A stretch of 54,621 nt of DNA from NCBI GenBank assembly GCA_002405835.1, contig DHMO01000069.1:1-54621 (forward strand), read 5' to 3'. The stretch comes from Lentisphaeria bacterium UBA4640. GTDB taxonomy: Bacteria; Verrucomicrobiota; Lentisphaeria; Victivallales; UBA1829. This document shows positions 14,147 through 23,196 of this stretch, piece after piece (positions within the stretch are counted from its first letter, which is position 1; every line of letters begins with the position of its first letter). A model generated the notes under the pieces. It saw only the letters and a program-made list of their open reading frames with translations. It was not told where the DNA came from and did no database searches. Made by a program: the position numbers and the translations under genes.

Positions 14147-17100
14147 ATGAATTTGAGAAAACTGATTTTGGCGGTCTGCGCGCTGCTGTGGCTTCCGCTC
14201 TTTGGAGCACCGCGCGTTCTCTGGCCGCAGGAGCCTTCCGCAAACGTCCGCTGGCGTCTGGAAGGCGGCGCCGGAACCCGGGACGGATGCATGAAGTTTG
14301 AAAATGCAAAACCGGACGGCTACTCCTCCGCGACCCTCTGGTTTCCCGCCCGTCCGGGTGAACTTTACACGTTCCGTGCGAAGATAAAGGGGGAAAACAT
14401 CGGGGAGAAACGGCATCCGATGCATGGTGTTGTGTTTTCCCTGTTCACGCAGGAGGGCGGCAAATGGAATCCGCTCGGAAAGCCGATCCCGCTGAAAGGA
14501 TCGTTTGACTGGACGGAGGTCCGGTTCACTGCACGGATTCCGGATTATCTGCCGGACAATTCGGGAAATCTGATTGTCGGGCTGCATTACGTGTCCGGAA
14601 CTCTTTGGGTGAAGGATATCTCCGTTGAAAAGGAGTTGGAGCTCAAGTGTGATGAGAAGATTCCGGAATATGTCCGCCGGATGCGTCAGATCGACCTCGG
14701 ATTCCTTGCGCTCGGGCGTTACGGCTTTCACCCCTACCGTCTGCAGAAGAATCTGAACCGCTGGTACACGCTCCGTTCGAAGCTGCCGGATATGCCGGAA
14801 AAACAGCGAAACCGCGAACTGGATGCAATGGAACAGTTTCTCCTCGGGCTCTCGTCGCAGGTGCTGGGGACGATCCTTTCTCCGAATTACCTGCCCGACT
14901 GGGTTCCGGACCGTCTCAAGAAGAGCCGGGCTGAACTGGAAGCCCGTTACACCGACTGGCGCATCGGCGCGGAGGTCCTGACCAGGGCCGGACTCCCCTG
15001 TTCGGCGGAAGATGAGATCACCCGTATTGAAGCCGTGCGCAGACAGTTCCCCGATGATACTGCGGTGACCTTCTCCGACGTCGACCGCGCGGCGGAGCTT
15101 TACAAGAAGATCGCGGAAGAGCGTCTGCGTCTCGGTTCGGAACTGCTCTCCCTGCGCCGCGAACTCCGGGCGTGGGCGGCGGCAAAGACTCTGTCTCCCG
15201 GAAATGCGGAGCCGCCGCTCAAGGAGCTCTCATCGCGTCTCTCCCGCTGGGAGTCGGCGTACCGTTCCGGAAATTATCCGGAAGCCGCCGCGATGTCGCG
15301 GGAATGCGAGACCGTGATGCGGCTGTTCCGCGGGAAGAGTGCGGAATCGGGCGCGCTTCAGCCCGGTGCAAGCCTCCGCAGCTGCGGCGTTTTCGGTTTT
15401 TCGGGCAACTGGCACACTCTGCTGACCACGAATGCGCGCGACACCTCCATGTGGATTGATTCCGGCAGCGAATTCCGGCTTTATAAAAACAAAAACTTCA
15501 ACTGGGAGGTTTCGTTCCGTCCGGAGGGATTCATTCCGGTTGACTTCAAACTTCAGGACGGCTCCTGGACCTATTCGAAACGGACGGTCCGTTTGAAAAA
15601 TCTGCAGACCGGCAAATACGGATTCATGGACGTCTACTGGAGCTCGCTTGCTCCGGGACTCCTCTTCCGGACGGATGAAGGTTCGGTGAATATTTCGGAT
15701 CTCACTCTCAAAAGTCCGGTCGCTCCATCCGCGTTTGCCGCCGTGGTCAACGGGAAAGTGAAACTTTTCCGTCCGGGCGAAACGCTTTCCGGAAAGGAGC
15801 TGACGGAAAACTGGATTCTCCTTCTCTGGGAAAACGGCGCGCCGAAAATTCCCGTTCTTGTGACATTCGGAAAGCATCCGGATTCGGTTGTCTGCGGAGA
15901 GACCGGACTTCTGGTCCGCAACCGCGGAGGGATCGGCTTTTTCGCCGCCGCGCCGCTGCATGGAGCTTCCGTGCAGCCCGTGGAGTACGGCAAAAACTGG
16001 AAAACCCTTCCGGAAAAGGAGCTTGCGCAGTGCCGTCGGATGGCCGCCGCGCTGAATTATTTCCCGCTGGATCTGGAAGAATTCTTTCAGATGCGGACGG
16101 GAAAAGTCCGCATTGTCAGCCGCATAGCAAAAGCGGTCCGCCTTCTTCCGGATGCGGCGCCGTATGTCCCGATGGTTCCCGCATACACTCTGGCAATGCC
16201 GGATCTGATGGATTTTCATCCGGACAAACCGCTTTCGGCTCCGCTGTGCACGACGAAATTCGGCTTCTTCCGGACGGTTTCCGGAACGTCCTTTTCCTTT
16301 GAACTGCCTCTTCCGGACATGCTGGATCGCGTGGTACTGAAGCCTTCGGGCGAGGAGAAGATGATTTCGGAGTTCAACCGTTTCATCCTGAACGAGAAGA
16401 GCCTGGAGTTCCGGACCTGCTCCGCGCTCGACTGGTACGCCGGGCTTTTCTCCGGAATCAACCTCATGACGCCGGAGGCGAAAAAGTTCCTGGATCTCCT
16501 GCCGCTCTCCGGTCAGCGCGACCGCGTGGACGATGCGGAGGAGGTCTACGGACGCTGTCATTCGTCGCCGTGGTTCCTCTCTCCGGATCTTCTGATTGAC
16601 CCGTCGACGGGACGTTCCGGCTGGTGTGCCGGCTGGCGCGCATTCCGTCACGGCTTCCCGATGAAGGGCGATATGACCTGTTTCAACATGCAGCTGCTCC
16701 AGACGCCTTACGCCGAGGCGGTCTATCAGGGACGCTGGGATCGCGTGGAAGCTCACTGGGAGCGGATCCGGGAGTTTTTCTCCGGAGTCGAACTGTGCCA
16801 GATCTGGCAGGTTCCGGGAATGAACACCACCACAAGCGGTCTGATTATCGCGGGGGACATGTACGGCGACGGCTTCCGTTCCTTCTACCATATGTATCAC
16901 ATGGCGTCCGGAATGAAGGACCGGGCGCTTGCCGACCGCGCGCGCTACCTTGCCGCGCGGCAGAATGCAACGACCGCCGCGTTGATCAACCGGAACATTC
17001 CGCCGTTTGCCGCGCATCTCCACAATACCGGAGACTCCGCGCAGTCGGAGGGGCATCTCGGCTGGCTGATCGGCGTGGACAACCACGGACTCCGCGCCGG

Positions 17101-18508
17101 GAACTGGAGAAATTCGCGAAACCAGGCGCCGTTCCAGAACGCGGGATGTCTGACTTATGACAATCCGTTCTTCGAAACTCTTCTCTGCACGCTTCCGGCG
17201 GAAAGCCGGGAATGGATTCGCGATTTCCGCGCCGATGTCCCAACCTGGTCCGAACTTGAAACGATCCTCGCTTTTGAAAATGTGAACGGCATTGCCAATG
17301 CATGGAACACGCTGAAATTCCTCGCATTCACGACTTCGGACAGGGACTCCGTGCGGGAGATCATGGAAAAATTCCTGCGTGTTGATTTCCGCAGTCCCGT
17401 TCCTCCGCGCGGCGGACTGGAACCTCTGTGGAAGAAGATGGCCGCGCTCCTGCGCGGCAGCAACTACCCGCTGGGAATCAATGCCATGCCGCATGTGATT
17501 GCTCAAAACGACCCCGTCTGGCTTGGCGGCTGGGGACGCGCCCTTATCACCGGGGGAACGTATGACCGGGCAAAACGGATTGCGGAGATTTCGCTCTTCT
17601 GTCCGGAGCCGGAGACGATCCGTATCGTTTCGCGTGTCCGTCCCGTCCGGATGACGGTGAACGGAATGCCGGCGGAGATTGTCCGCGATTCTGCGGCGCA
17701 TCAGCCGGTCTACAAGGTGAACGCCGGATCCGGAGCGGTCCGGATCCGGCTTGAGCTTCCTCCGTATGCGGAGGCGGACTGCGAATGGCCGGTTTTCGGT
17801 AAGCTTGTCCCGGCGCTGACGCTTCCCGCCGCTCCGGCTCCGGGAGAGTTCCGTCCGGAGGCTTTGAAACGGCGGGATTTCGCTCCCGGAAAGTGCACTC
17901 CGCTGCGGCTGGATGCGCTCTGCAATCAGCCGGGCAACGATCAGGAACCGGCGCAGCAGCCGGGCGACGTCTGGCGGATTCCGTCCGGTGAAGTGATGCT
18001 GCGCGGCGTTCCGTTTTATCTTGTGAAGCCCTCTGCAAAGAACGGATATTCGATGATCATGCTGAAAGGCAAGGCGCGTCCGCAGTATCCGGAGCGGGTT
18101 GTGATTCCGGTCAACCGGCAGTGCAAACGGATTTATTTCCTGCACGGACTCAGCTATCCGGAAGGCGGAAAGGCGCTGACCTACCGTCTTCATTTTGAAG
18201 ACGGGCAGACCCGGGACATTGAAGTCTACGACCGCGTTCAGGTTTCCGCGTGGAAGGTTTCTCCGGATGCGGATATGCTGTACGATCAGCCGCAGGCTTT
18301 GGCGATCCCCGCATGGCCGGCCGGAAAGCCCGGGCAGTGGGGCAAGGGCGTCGGCGGATACATTTTCGCCTGGGAGAATGACGTCACTGCCAGCGGTGTG
18401 ACGCTTGGCGTGATGGATCAGCGCGGTCTGGCAAGACTGAAATCCATTGAGGTGATTTCCGCCGGACGTTCGGTTCCGCTTCTGCTTGCGGTTACGCTGG
18501 AGGATTGA
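14147..18508 (+). CDS. Very large secreted multidomain protein, probable novel polysaccharide-degrading enzyme
   Basis: The 1453-residue protein starts with a Sec signal (about 1-21) and a binding-module-like domain (30-165) paralogous to the protein encoded just upstream. A charged helical stretch (about 170-395) and a beta-rich region (400-730) follow. A helix-rich region (about 760-1110) with GWCAGWRAFRHG, ending after HNTGDSAQSEGHLGW, has the look of an (alpha/alpha)6 toroid such as many glycosidases and lyases use. The last 160 residues form a beta-sandwich with a YFLHGLSYPEGG...F.DG.T pattern that recurs near the N-terminus of the 20391-23069 enzyme. I cannot place it in a named family. 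It ends cassette 1. Enzyme activity is inferred from architecture and neighbours only. Confidence 0.8.
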   Translation: MNLRKLILAVCALLWLPLFGAPRVLWPQEPSANVRWRLEGGAGTRDGCMKFENAKPDGYSSATLWFPARPGELYTFRAKIKGENIGEKRHPMHGVVFSLFTQEGGKWNPLGKPIPLKGSFDWTEVRFTARIPDYLPDNSGNLIVGLHYVSGTLWVKDISVEKELELKCDEKIPEYVRRMRQIDLGFLALGRYGFHPYRLQKNLNRWYTLRSKLPDMPEKQRNRELDAMEQFLLGLSSQVLGTILSPNYLPDWVPDRLKKSRAELEARYTDWRIGAEVLTRAGLPCSAEDEITRIEAVRRQFPDDTAVTFSDVDRAAELYKKIAEERLRLGSELLSLRRELRAWAAAKTLSPGNAEPPLKELSSRLSRWESAYRSGNYPEAAAMSRECETVMRLFRGKSAESGALQPGASLRSCGVFGFSGNWHTLLTTNARDTSMWIDSGSEFRLYKNKNFNWEVSFRPEGFIPVDFKLQDGSWTYSKRTVRLKNLQTGKYGFMDVYWSSLAPGLLFRTDEGSVNISDLTLKSPVAPSAFAAVVNGKVKLFRPGETLSGKELTENWILLLWENGAPKIPVLVTFGKHPDSVVCGETGLLVRNRGGIGFFAAAPLHGASVQPVEYGKNWKTLPEKELAQCRRMAAALNYFPLDLEEFFQMRTGKVRIVSRIAKAVRLLPDAAPYVPMVPAYTLAMPDLMDFHPDKPLSAPLCTTKFGFFRTVSGTSFSFELPLPDMLDRVVLKPSGEEKMISEFNRFILNEKSLEFRTCSALDWYAGLFSGINLMTPEAKKFLDLLPLSGQRDRVDDAEEVYGRCHSSPWFLSPDLLIDPSTGRSGWCAGWRAFRHGFPMKGDMTCFNMQLLQTPYAEAVYQGRWDRVEAHWERIREFFSGVELCQIWQVPGMNTTTSGLIIAGDMYGDGFRSFYHMYHMASGMKDRALADRARYLAARQNATTAALINRNIPPFAAHLHNTGDSAQSEGHLGWLIGVDNHGLRAGNWRNSRNQAPFQNAGCLTYDNPFFETLLCTLPAESREWIRDFRADVPTWSELETILAFENVNGIANAWNTLKFLAFTTSDRDSVREIMEKFLRVDFRSPVPPRGGLEPLWKKMAALLRGSNYPLGINAMPHVIAQNDPVWLGGWGRALITGGTYDRAKRIAEISLFCPEPETIRIVSRVRPVRMTVNGMPAEIVRDSAAHQPVYKVNAGSGAVRIRLELPPYAEADCEWPVFGKLVPALTLPAAPAPGEFRPEALKRRDFAPGKCTPLRLDALCNQPGNDQEPAQQPGDVWRIPSGEVMLRGVPFYLVKPSAKNGYSMIMLKGKARPQYPERVVIPVNRQCKRIYFLHGLSYPEGGKALTYRLHFEDGQTRDIEVYDRVQVSAWKVSPDADMLYDQPQALAIPAWPAGKPGQWGKGVGGYIFAWENDVTASGVTLGVMDQRGLARLKSIEVISAGRSVPLLLAVTLED

Positions 18509-18528
18509 CGCCGGAGACTTTTTTCTGT

Positions 18529-18661
18529 CAGAAAATAATTTTTCCGGATGAAAAATGGAAAACGGGGTGTATATTTCTTTATAGAATGCACCCCGGTCTT
18601 CCGGAAAATGGAGACAGAACCCGATGAACGATGTTTACAGTGAACGCCCGTTTTCGCGCGA
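18529..18661 (+). repeat. Copy A of a 133-bp duplicated segment at the start of an AraC gene
   Basis: This segment corresponds to 23063-23196. The last 57 bases (18605-18661, identical to 23140-23196) cover the ribosome site GGAGA, the ATG and the first 12 codons. Upstream, similarity continues with substitutions through a conserved inverted repeat: GGGGTG (18564-18569) with CACCCC (18589-18594). The hairpin could terminate the upstream transcript, act as an operator, or both. Confidence 0.8.
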
Positions 18662-19481
18662 AACCCGCGTTTCCGCGTGGTTCGCTTCCTCCAACGTTGT
18701 TGCGGGAAACCTGCCCCCCGGTCTGGTGCTCTGGCCGGCATTCGTGGAACGCGCAGTGCTGAAACCGGGCGAGGGATTCCGCCATAAAAACTATACCCGC
18801 TTCGCTGTTGAAATCCCTTTGGAGGGGTCCCTGATCTGTGAAGCCCGCGGAGAGACTGCCGAGGTTGTTCCCGGAGAAATCTTCCTGATTCATTACGGGG
18901 AAGACAGCGCGTTTCATTGCGCGCCGGGCGGGGACTGCCGCAAAATCAGCATCGGCTTTTCCGGTCCGCTTGTGCAGGGACTGGTGGCGGAACTGCACCT
19001 GGCGGAGTCGCTGGTCCTTTCCGTTCCCGATCTCGATTCCGTTCTGAAGCGTCTGATTGAAATCGAGCGCCGGCTGGCGTCCGGCGAACGGAATTTCATA
19101 GAGCTTTCCACGCTTGCGTTCCGTTTTCTCGCGGAACTTGCCGGGCTGGTCGACAACCGTTATCCGCCGCTTCTGAAGAAGTCTCTGGCGATCATGAAAG
19201 CGAATATTTCGCAGAATCTGACCATGACGGAGCTTGCGGAAAAACTGCACACTTCGCAGACGAATCTGGAGCATCTTTTCCGGGAGCATCTGGGAAGCAC
19301 GCCGCGCAAATATTTTTCCGATCTGAAATTCGCCCGCGCAAAAGAACTGCTGCTCCGCACAAATCTTCCGGTTTTCCAGATCGCCCGCAACATCGGTTAT
19401 GAGCACTCGATGCATTTTTGCCGCCGCTTCCGCGCCCTCAGCGGCGTTTCTCCTCTGGAGTTTCGAGGAAAAAGAAAATGA
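18624..19481 (+). CDS. AraC-family transcriptional regulator (cassette 2)
   Basis: The 285-residue regulator has an N-terminal cupin-type sensor (KPGEGFRHKNYTRFAVEIPLEG, VVPGEIFLIHYGEDSAFHC) and a C-terminal AraC DNA-binding domain with helices around MTELAEKLHTSQTNLEHLF and FQIARNIGYEHSMHFCRRF, ending GVSPLEFRGKRK. The start at 18624 follows GGAGACAGAACCCG. It is a close paralogue of 23159-24019: both begin NDVYSERPFSRETRVSAWF and match along the whole length, and the DNA around the start is identical. It lies between cassettes 1 and 2, reads toward the pseudopilin gene at 19606, and probably activates the promoter at 19520-19548. The identity of its sugar is unknown. Confidence 0.93.
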   Translation: MNDVYSERPFSRETRVSAWFASSNVVAGNLPPGLVLWPAFVERAVLKPGEGFRHKNYTRFAVEIPLEGSLICEARGETAEVVPGEIFLIHYGEDSAFHCAPGGDCRKISIGFSGPLVQGLVAELHLAESLVLSVPDLDSVLKRLIEIERRLASGERNFIELSTLAFRFLAELAGLVDNRYPPLLKKSLAIMKANISQNLTMTELAEKLHTSQTNLEHLFREHLGSTPRKYFSDLKFARAKELLLRTNLPVFQIARNIGYEHSMHFCRRFRALSGVSPLEFRGKRK

Positions 19482-19519
19482 TTTTTTGAAAAATGGTAAT
19501 AAATGCCGCGAAAAGGCTG

Positions 19520-19548
19520 TTGCCATTTTCGCTTTTATGCAGTATAAT
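19520..19548 (+). promoter_or_regulatory. Promoter of the cassette 2 pseudopilin/glycosidase operon
   Basis: TTGCCA (19520-19525), a 17-base spacer and TATAAT (19543-19548), giving an approximately 50-base leader before the ATG at 19606. It matches the cassette 3 promoter in both boxes, spacer length and flanking bases. Confidence 0.75.
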
Positions 19549-19605
19549 TATAGCCGTGAGAGAAATTCAGAAAAACAGAAAGCAAAATGAAAGGCAGGCT
19601 GCACC

Positions 19606-20373
19606 ATGAAAAATCATCCGTTCCAGAAAAGTATTTCATATCCCCGGCGCAAATCCGGAAGATTCACGCTTATAGAGCTCCTTGTGGTAATTGCGATCAT
19701 CGCCATCCTTGCCGGCATGCTTCTGCCTGCGCTGAACAAGGCAAGAAGCCGGGCGCGGACGATCAGCTGCAAGAGCAATCTGAAGCAGCTCGGGGTGATC
19801 GACATGCTCTATTCCAATGACAATGCGGATTATATCTGTCCGACACGGATGCAGGAAAAACCGTCGAAAATCGACTGGTATCATCTGCTTCCGAATTACG
19901 GTCCGGCGCTCTTTCTGACCCGCTACCGGACGGGAACTTACAAGCCGGCGGCCGGGGAGACTGAGCCTTACTACGCCGCACCGCAATGTCCGGAGTTCGA
20001 CCCCGGACGGACGGTGTACGGGACAGTCACTGTGAGCAATGTTCCCCTGAATTCCCCCGCGTATGGCGGTTACGGAGCCAACCGGTGCCGCGGATTTGTC
20101 GCCGGGACGGACTGGTCCCAGCCGGCGGTTCTGAGAACGCGTCTGAAGAGCCCGTCGCGCTTCTTCATGATGATCGACAACGGATATTTCTCCCTGCTGG
20201 CTCTTCCGGCAAGCTGGCTCGGCTCTCTGGCGTCGCTTTATTTCCCGCATGAAGGATACGCCAATATCGTCCACGGCGACGGTCATGTGTCCGATCTTTT
20301 CGGTCCGGTTTACAGCAATATCGACCGTCACAGGCTCCGCTCCAACCCCGATGACAGTGATCTGAACTGGTAA
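19606..20373 (+). CDS. Pseudopilin-like H-X9-DG protein, cassette 2
   Basis: The 255-residue protein has a 20-residue basic leader, then RFTLIELLVVIAIIAILAG, a pilin-type hydrophobic helix with Glu5. The position before Phe is Arg, with the Gly one place further back, so normal prepilin-peptidase cleavage is doubtful. An intact H-X9-DG box is near the C-terminus (HEGYANIVHGDGH). The segment after the helix (LNKARSRARTISCKSNLKQ) is the conserved stalk of this family. Function is unknown; anchoring or surface display linked to the downstream enzyme is a hypothesis. The gene is 17 bases upstream of the glycosidase, so the two are surely co-transcribed. An upstream ATG at 19587 in another frame is not considered a gene. 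Confidence 0.9.
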   Translation: MKNHPFQKSISYPRRKSGRFTLIELLVVIAIIAILAGMLLPALNKARSRARTISCKSNLKQLGVIDMLYSNDNADYICPTRMQEKPSKIDWYHLLPNYGPALFLTRYRTGTYKPAAGETEPYYAAPQCPEFDPGRTVYGTVTVSNVPLNSPAYGGYGANRCRGFVAGTDWSQPAVLRTRLKSPSRFFMMIDNGYFSLLALPASWLGSLASLYFPHEGYANIVHGDGHVSDLFGPVYSNIDRHRLRSNPDDSDLNW

Positions 20374-20390
20374 TAGAAAGGATTTTCACC

Positions 20391-23069
20391 ATGAAAATAA
20401 AAACGGCATTGCTTTTGTCTCTCTGTTCCGTGACGGGCTTTTCCGCTTTCGCAGCGGAAACTCCGGCGGTCGTTCCGGTTGATATCCGTCGCGCCGCCAA
20501 TATGGGATTCCGCGATGAAATCGCCAACGACCGGCAGGGCGGATGGAGCGATCAGGGCGCGGAAAACGACCTGCGCATCATGCGTCCCGGAAAAATCGTT
20601 TGTGAACCGGCGGTCTTCTCCGTCGCCGATCCAGCGGCGAACAAGGGGCGCGCCGCAATCGTTGTCGGAGCAACTCCCGCCCGGCAGGATTACGCTTCTT
20701 CGATCCGCGTGGATATGAAAGGCGAGCGCATCCGGACTGTTTTCCTGCTTCATGCCGCGACCTGGCTGCAGAAAGGGCGGACGCTCGGCTATATCCGGGC
20801 GACCTTTACGGACGGCACGCAGGAGGAGGTCCCGGTTGTCGCCGGACGCGACGTCGGCGACTGGTGGAATCCGTTCCGCGTGGAAAACGGATTTGTCGCA
20901 TGGAAAGGGCGCAATCAGAGGGCGAATGTCGGTCTGTACGCAAGCGCGTTTTCATTTTCCGGGAAACCGGTTGCGAATCTGCTGTTCCGGCGTTCGGGCG
21001 TGCATTCCCTGTGGATGATTGCCGCGGTCTCGTGGTCGGAGGAAAAGACCGGGATTACGGCGCGGGAACGGGAGCTGTCTTTTGAAGCGGGTGCGGATTG
21101 GCGCGAATATCAGTATGACCGTGAAGTGGTTGCGGGATCCGCTCTGGATTTTTCCTTTCTGCTCGATGCTCCGGCGGGAAAATACGGTCCGCTGAAAATA
21201 GAAAACGGACGTTTCGTCTTTGAAAACCGCCGGACTCCGCAGCGTTTTTACGGGGCGAACATCTGCTTCTCCGCATGTTTTCCCTCGCATGAACAGGCGG
21301 AGCATCTGGCCGACCGCTTCGCAAAAAACGGATACAATGTCATCCGCATGCACCATTTCGACGGCGGTCTGCTTCCCAAAGACCGCAAGGACAGTGTCAC
21401 GCTGGATCCGGAGCAGCTGGACCGCTTTGAGTATTTCATTGCGGCGTTGAAGAAGCGCGGAATCTATCTGACGCTCGACCTGTTCACCTGCCGCACGCCC
21501 ATGCCGGGCGAGTTTCCTGATGTGAAGAACGACCGCGATTACAAGATCGCCGCCATGCTGCTCCCGGAAGTCAATGCGAATCTGAAAGCCTTTTCGCGGA
21601 ATCTTCTTCTGCACCGCAGCCCGTACACTGGATTTTCTCTTGCGGAAGAACCTGCTCTGCTCAACGTCAGTGTGGTGAATGAAAACACTCTTTTCCATAT
21701 TATAAACAAAGGAACCGGCGATGCGGTCCGCAAGCGTTTCTCCGATGAATTCGCGCGGCGGCATCCGGACGGAATGAAAAAGGGAAAGCCGGATCCGGAA
21801 CAGTACCGGAAATTCCTTGCGGGAGTTTATGCGGATTACTGGCGCGATATGGTCGCTTTCCTGCGCGGACTCGGCTTGAAAGTCCCGCTGACGGAACAGA
21901 ATTTCATCTTTTCGCCCAATCTCGCCGTTGACCGCAGCCGCTACGATTATGTGGATGTTCATCTTTACTGGGATCATCCGATATTCCCGGAACGCGCCTG
22001 GAAACTGCCGATGCTGTTTCACGGAAAGAGCGCTATCGCCGAACGCCTGCGCTATCCGCTGGAGATTCTTCCGGTGCGGATATTCGGGAAACCGTTTACG
22101 GTTACCGAATTCGATTTCAGCGGACCCGGCGACTTCCGGATGCAGGGAACTCCGCTCATGGCGGCTTATGCGGCGCTTCAGGACTGGGATTCTCTGAACC
22201 GTTTCACCTACTCGCACTCCCTGAATACGATGTTCAACGTCGGCTTCGGCTGCTTCGATGCGGCGAATGACCCCGTCCGTCTGCTCGGCGACCGTCTGGC
22301 GGAGGCGTTCTTCCTCCGCGGGGACGTCAAGCCTGCGCCAGAGGCGGTTCCTGTGCTGGTGTCGTCCGAAAGCGCGCGCCGCTATACCCCCGGTTATCCG
22401 TCCGGCGCATACGAACTTGGACTTGTCTGCCGGACCGGAAGTGTGGTTCGCGAAAACGGCGGGTTCCGTCTTCCGGCGGAAAGCAAGGCGGTTTATGCTC
22501 TTGATCCGGCTGTGAAGGAGAGCTTTTACAAATCTCTGCCCGTGCTGAGAAACGGAAAGAATGAATTCACTTCGGTCGTGAGTTCCACGGGTGAGCTCTC
22601 CGCCGATTTCCGGGCGGATACCTTCCGTGCGGTCACGCCGCGGAGCGAAGCTCTGATGCTTCCTGCGGGAAAAGTTCTGAACGGAGATTTCCTTTCGGTC
22701 GCCAACCGGCGCGGTTACGCGGTCGCCGGGGCAATCGCGCTGGATGAAAAATCGCTTTCCGCATCCGGACGCATCCTGCTTCTTCATATCGCGAACATCC
22801 GCCGTTCCGGAATGCGTTTCCGCGGAGATTCTCTTCTGATGACGCAGTGGGGAACGGGGGCGCTGCTGGCTCAGAAAGCCGTGATGGATTTTACGCTGAA
22901 GGTTCCGGATGAACACGTTGAACTCTATGCGCTGGATTTCGGCGGTGCGCGGCTCGGCAAAGTCCCGTTCCGTTCCGCCGGAGGCAAGCTGAGCTTTAAG
23001 GCGGATACGTTTGCGTTCTCCAAACCGGTGTTTGCCTATGAACTGATTCGCGGAAATGCGAAAAAATAA
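20391..23069 (+). CDS. Secreted GH-A clan (GH5-like) glycosidase with N-terminal beta-sandwich
   Basis: The 892-residue protein has a Sec signal (1-21) and a beta-sandwich (about 75-220, with FLLHAATWLQKG and FTDGTQEEV) related to the end of the 14147-18508 protein. A TIM barrel follows, from RFYGANICFSACFP (286 on) to about 640. The likely acid/base is Glu431 in VVNENTL, where an Asn precedes the Glu as in clan GH-A, and the likely nucleophile is Glu573 in FTVTEFDF. The C-terminal 200 residues are a further beta domain. Similar proteins are usually annotated as cellulase-like GH5, but the substrate cannot be deduced. It is the only enzyme of cassette 2, co-transcribed with the pseudopilin. 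Confidence 0.88.
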   Translation: MKIKTALLLSLCSVTGFSAFAAETPAVVPVDIRRAANMGFRDEIANDRQGGWSDQGAENDLRIMRPGKIVCEPAVFSVADPAANKGRAAIVVGATPARQDYASSIRVDMKGERIRTVFLLHAATWLQKGRTLGYIRATFTDGTQEEVPVVAGRDVGDWWNPFRVENGFVAWKGRNQRANVGLYASAFSFSGKPVANLLFRRSGVHSLWMIAAVSWSEEKTGITARERELSFEAGADWREYQYDREVVAGSALDFSFLLDAPAGKYGPLKIENGRFVFENRRTPQRFYGANICFSACFPSHEQAEHLADRFAKNGYNVIRMHHFDGGLLPKDRKDSVTLDPEQLDRFEYFIAALKKRGIYLTLDLFTCRTPMPGEFPDVKNDRDYKIAAMLLPEVNANLKAFSRNLLLHRSPYTGFSLAEEPALLNVSVVNENTLFHIINKGTGDAVRKRFSDEFARRHPDGMKKGKPDPEQYRKFLAGVYADYWRDMVAFLRGLGLKVPLTEQNFIFSPNLAVDRSRYDYVDVHLYWDHPIFPERAWKLPMLFHGKSAIAERLRYPLEILPVRIFGKPFTVTEFDFSGPGDFRMQGTPLMAAYAALQDWDSLNRFTYSHSLNTMFNVGFGCFDAANDPVRLLGDRLAEAFFLRGDVKPAPEAVPVLVSSESARRYTPGYPSGAYELGLVCRTGSVVRENGGFRLPAESKAVYALDPAVKESFYKSLPVLRNGKNEFTSVVSSTGELSADFRADTFRAVTPRSEALMLPAGKVLNGDFLSVANRRGYAVAGAIALDEKSLSASGRILLLHIANIRRSGMRFRGDSLLMTQWGTGALLAQKAVMDFTLKVPDEHVELYALDFGGARLGKVPFRSAGGKLSFKADTFAFSKPVFAYELIRGNAKK

Positions 23070-23196
23070 TTTTCCCGGATGAAAAAAGAAAAACCGGGTG
23101 TATATTTCTTCTGAAGCATACACCCCGGAGCTTCCGGTAAAAATGGAGACAGAACCCGATGAACGATGTTTACAGTGAACGCCCGTTTTCGCGCGA
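23063..23196 (+). repeat. Copy B of the duplicated segment at the start of an AraC gene
   Basis: Counterpart of 18529-18661, with 57 identical bases at 23140-23196 spanning ribosome site, ATG and the first codons. Here the inverted repeat is longer: GGGTGTAT (23096-23103) pairs with ATACACCC (23118-23125). The arms differ from copy A at several bases, yet both copies can still form a stem, which suggests function. Confidence 0.8.

Noticed and set aside
15230..18193. 987-residue minus-strand frame inside the giant gene
   Set aside because: Arg/Pro/His-rich shadow of the 14147-18508 coding frame, no ribosome site and no recognisable domain.
19587..19820. 77-codon frame starting before the cassette 2 pseudopilin ATG
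   Set aside because: It overlaps the pseudopilin in another frame and its composition is that of a shifted reading; the pilin helix frame is clearly the real one.
18529..23196. Insertion-sequence ends at the duplicated AraC start regions
   Set aside because: The repeats are direct, contain coding starts, and enclose no transposase; gene duplication explains them better.
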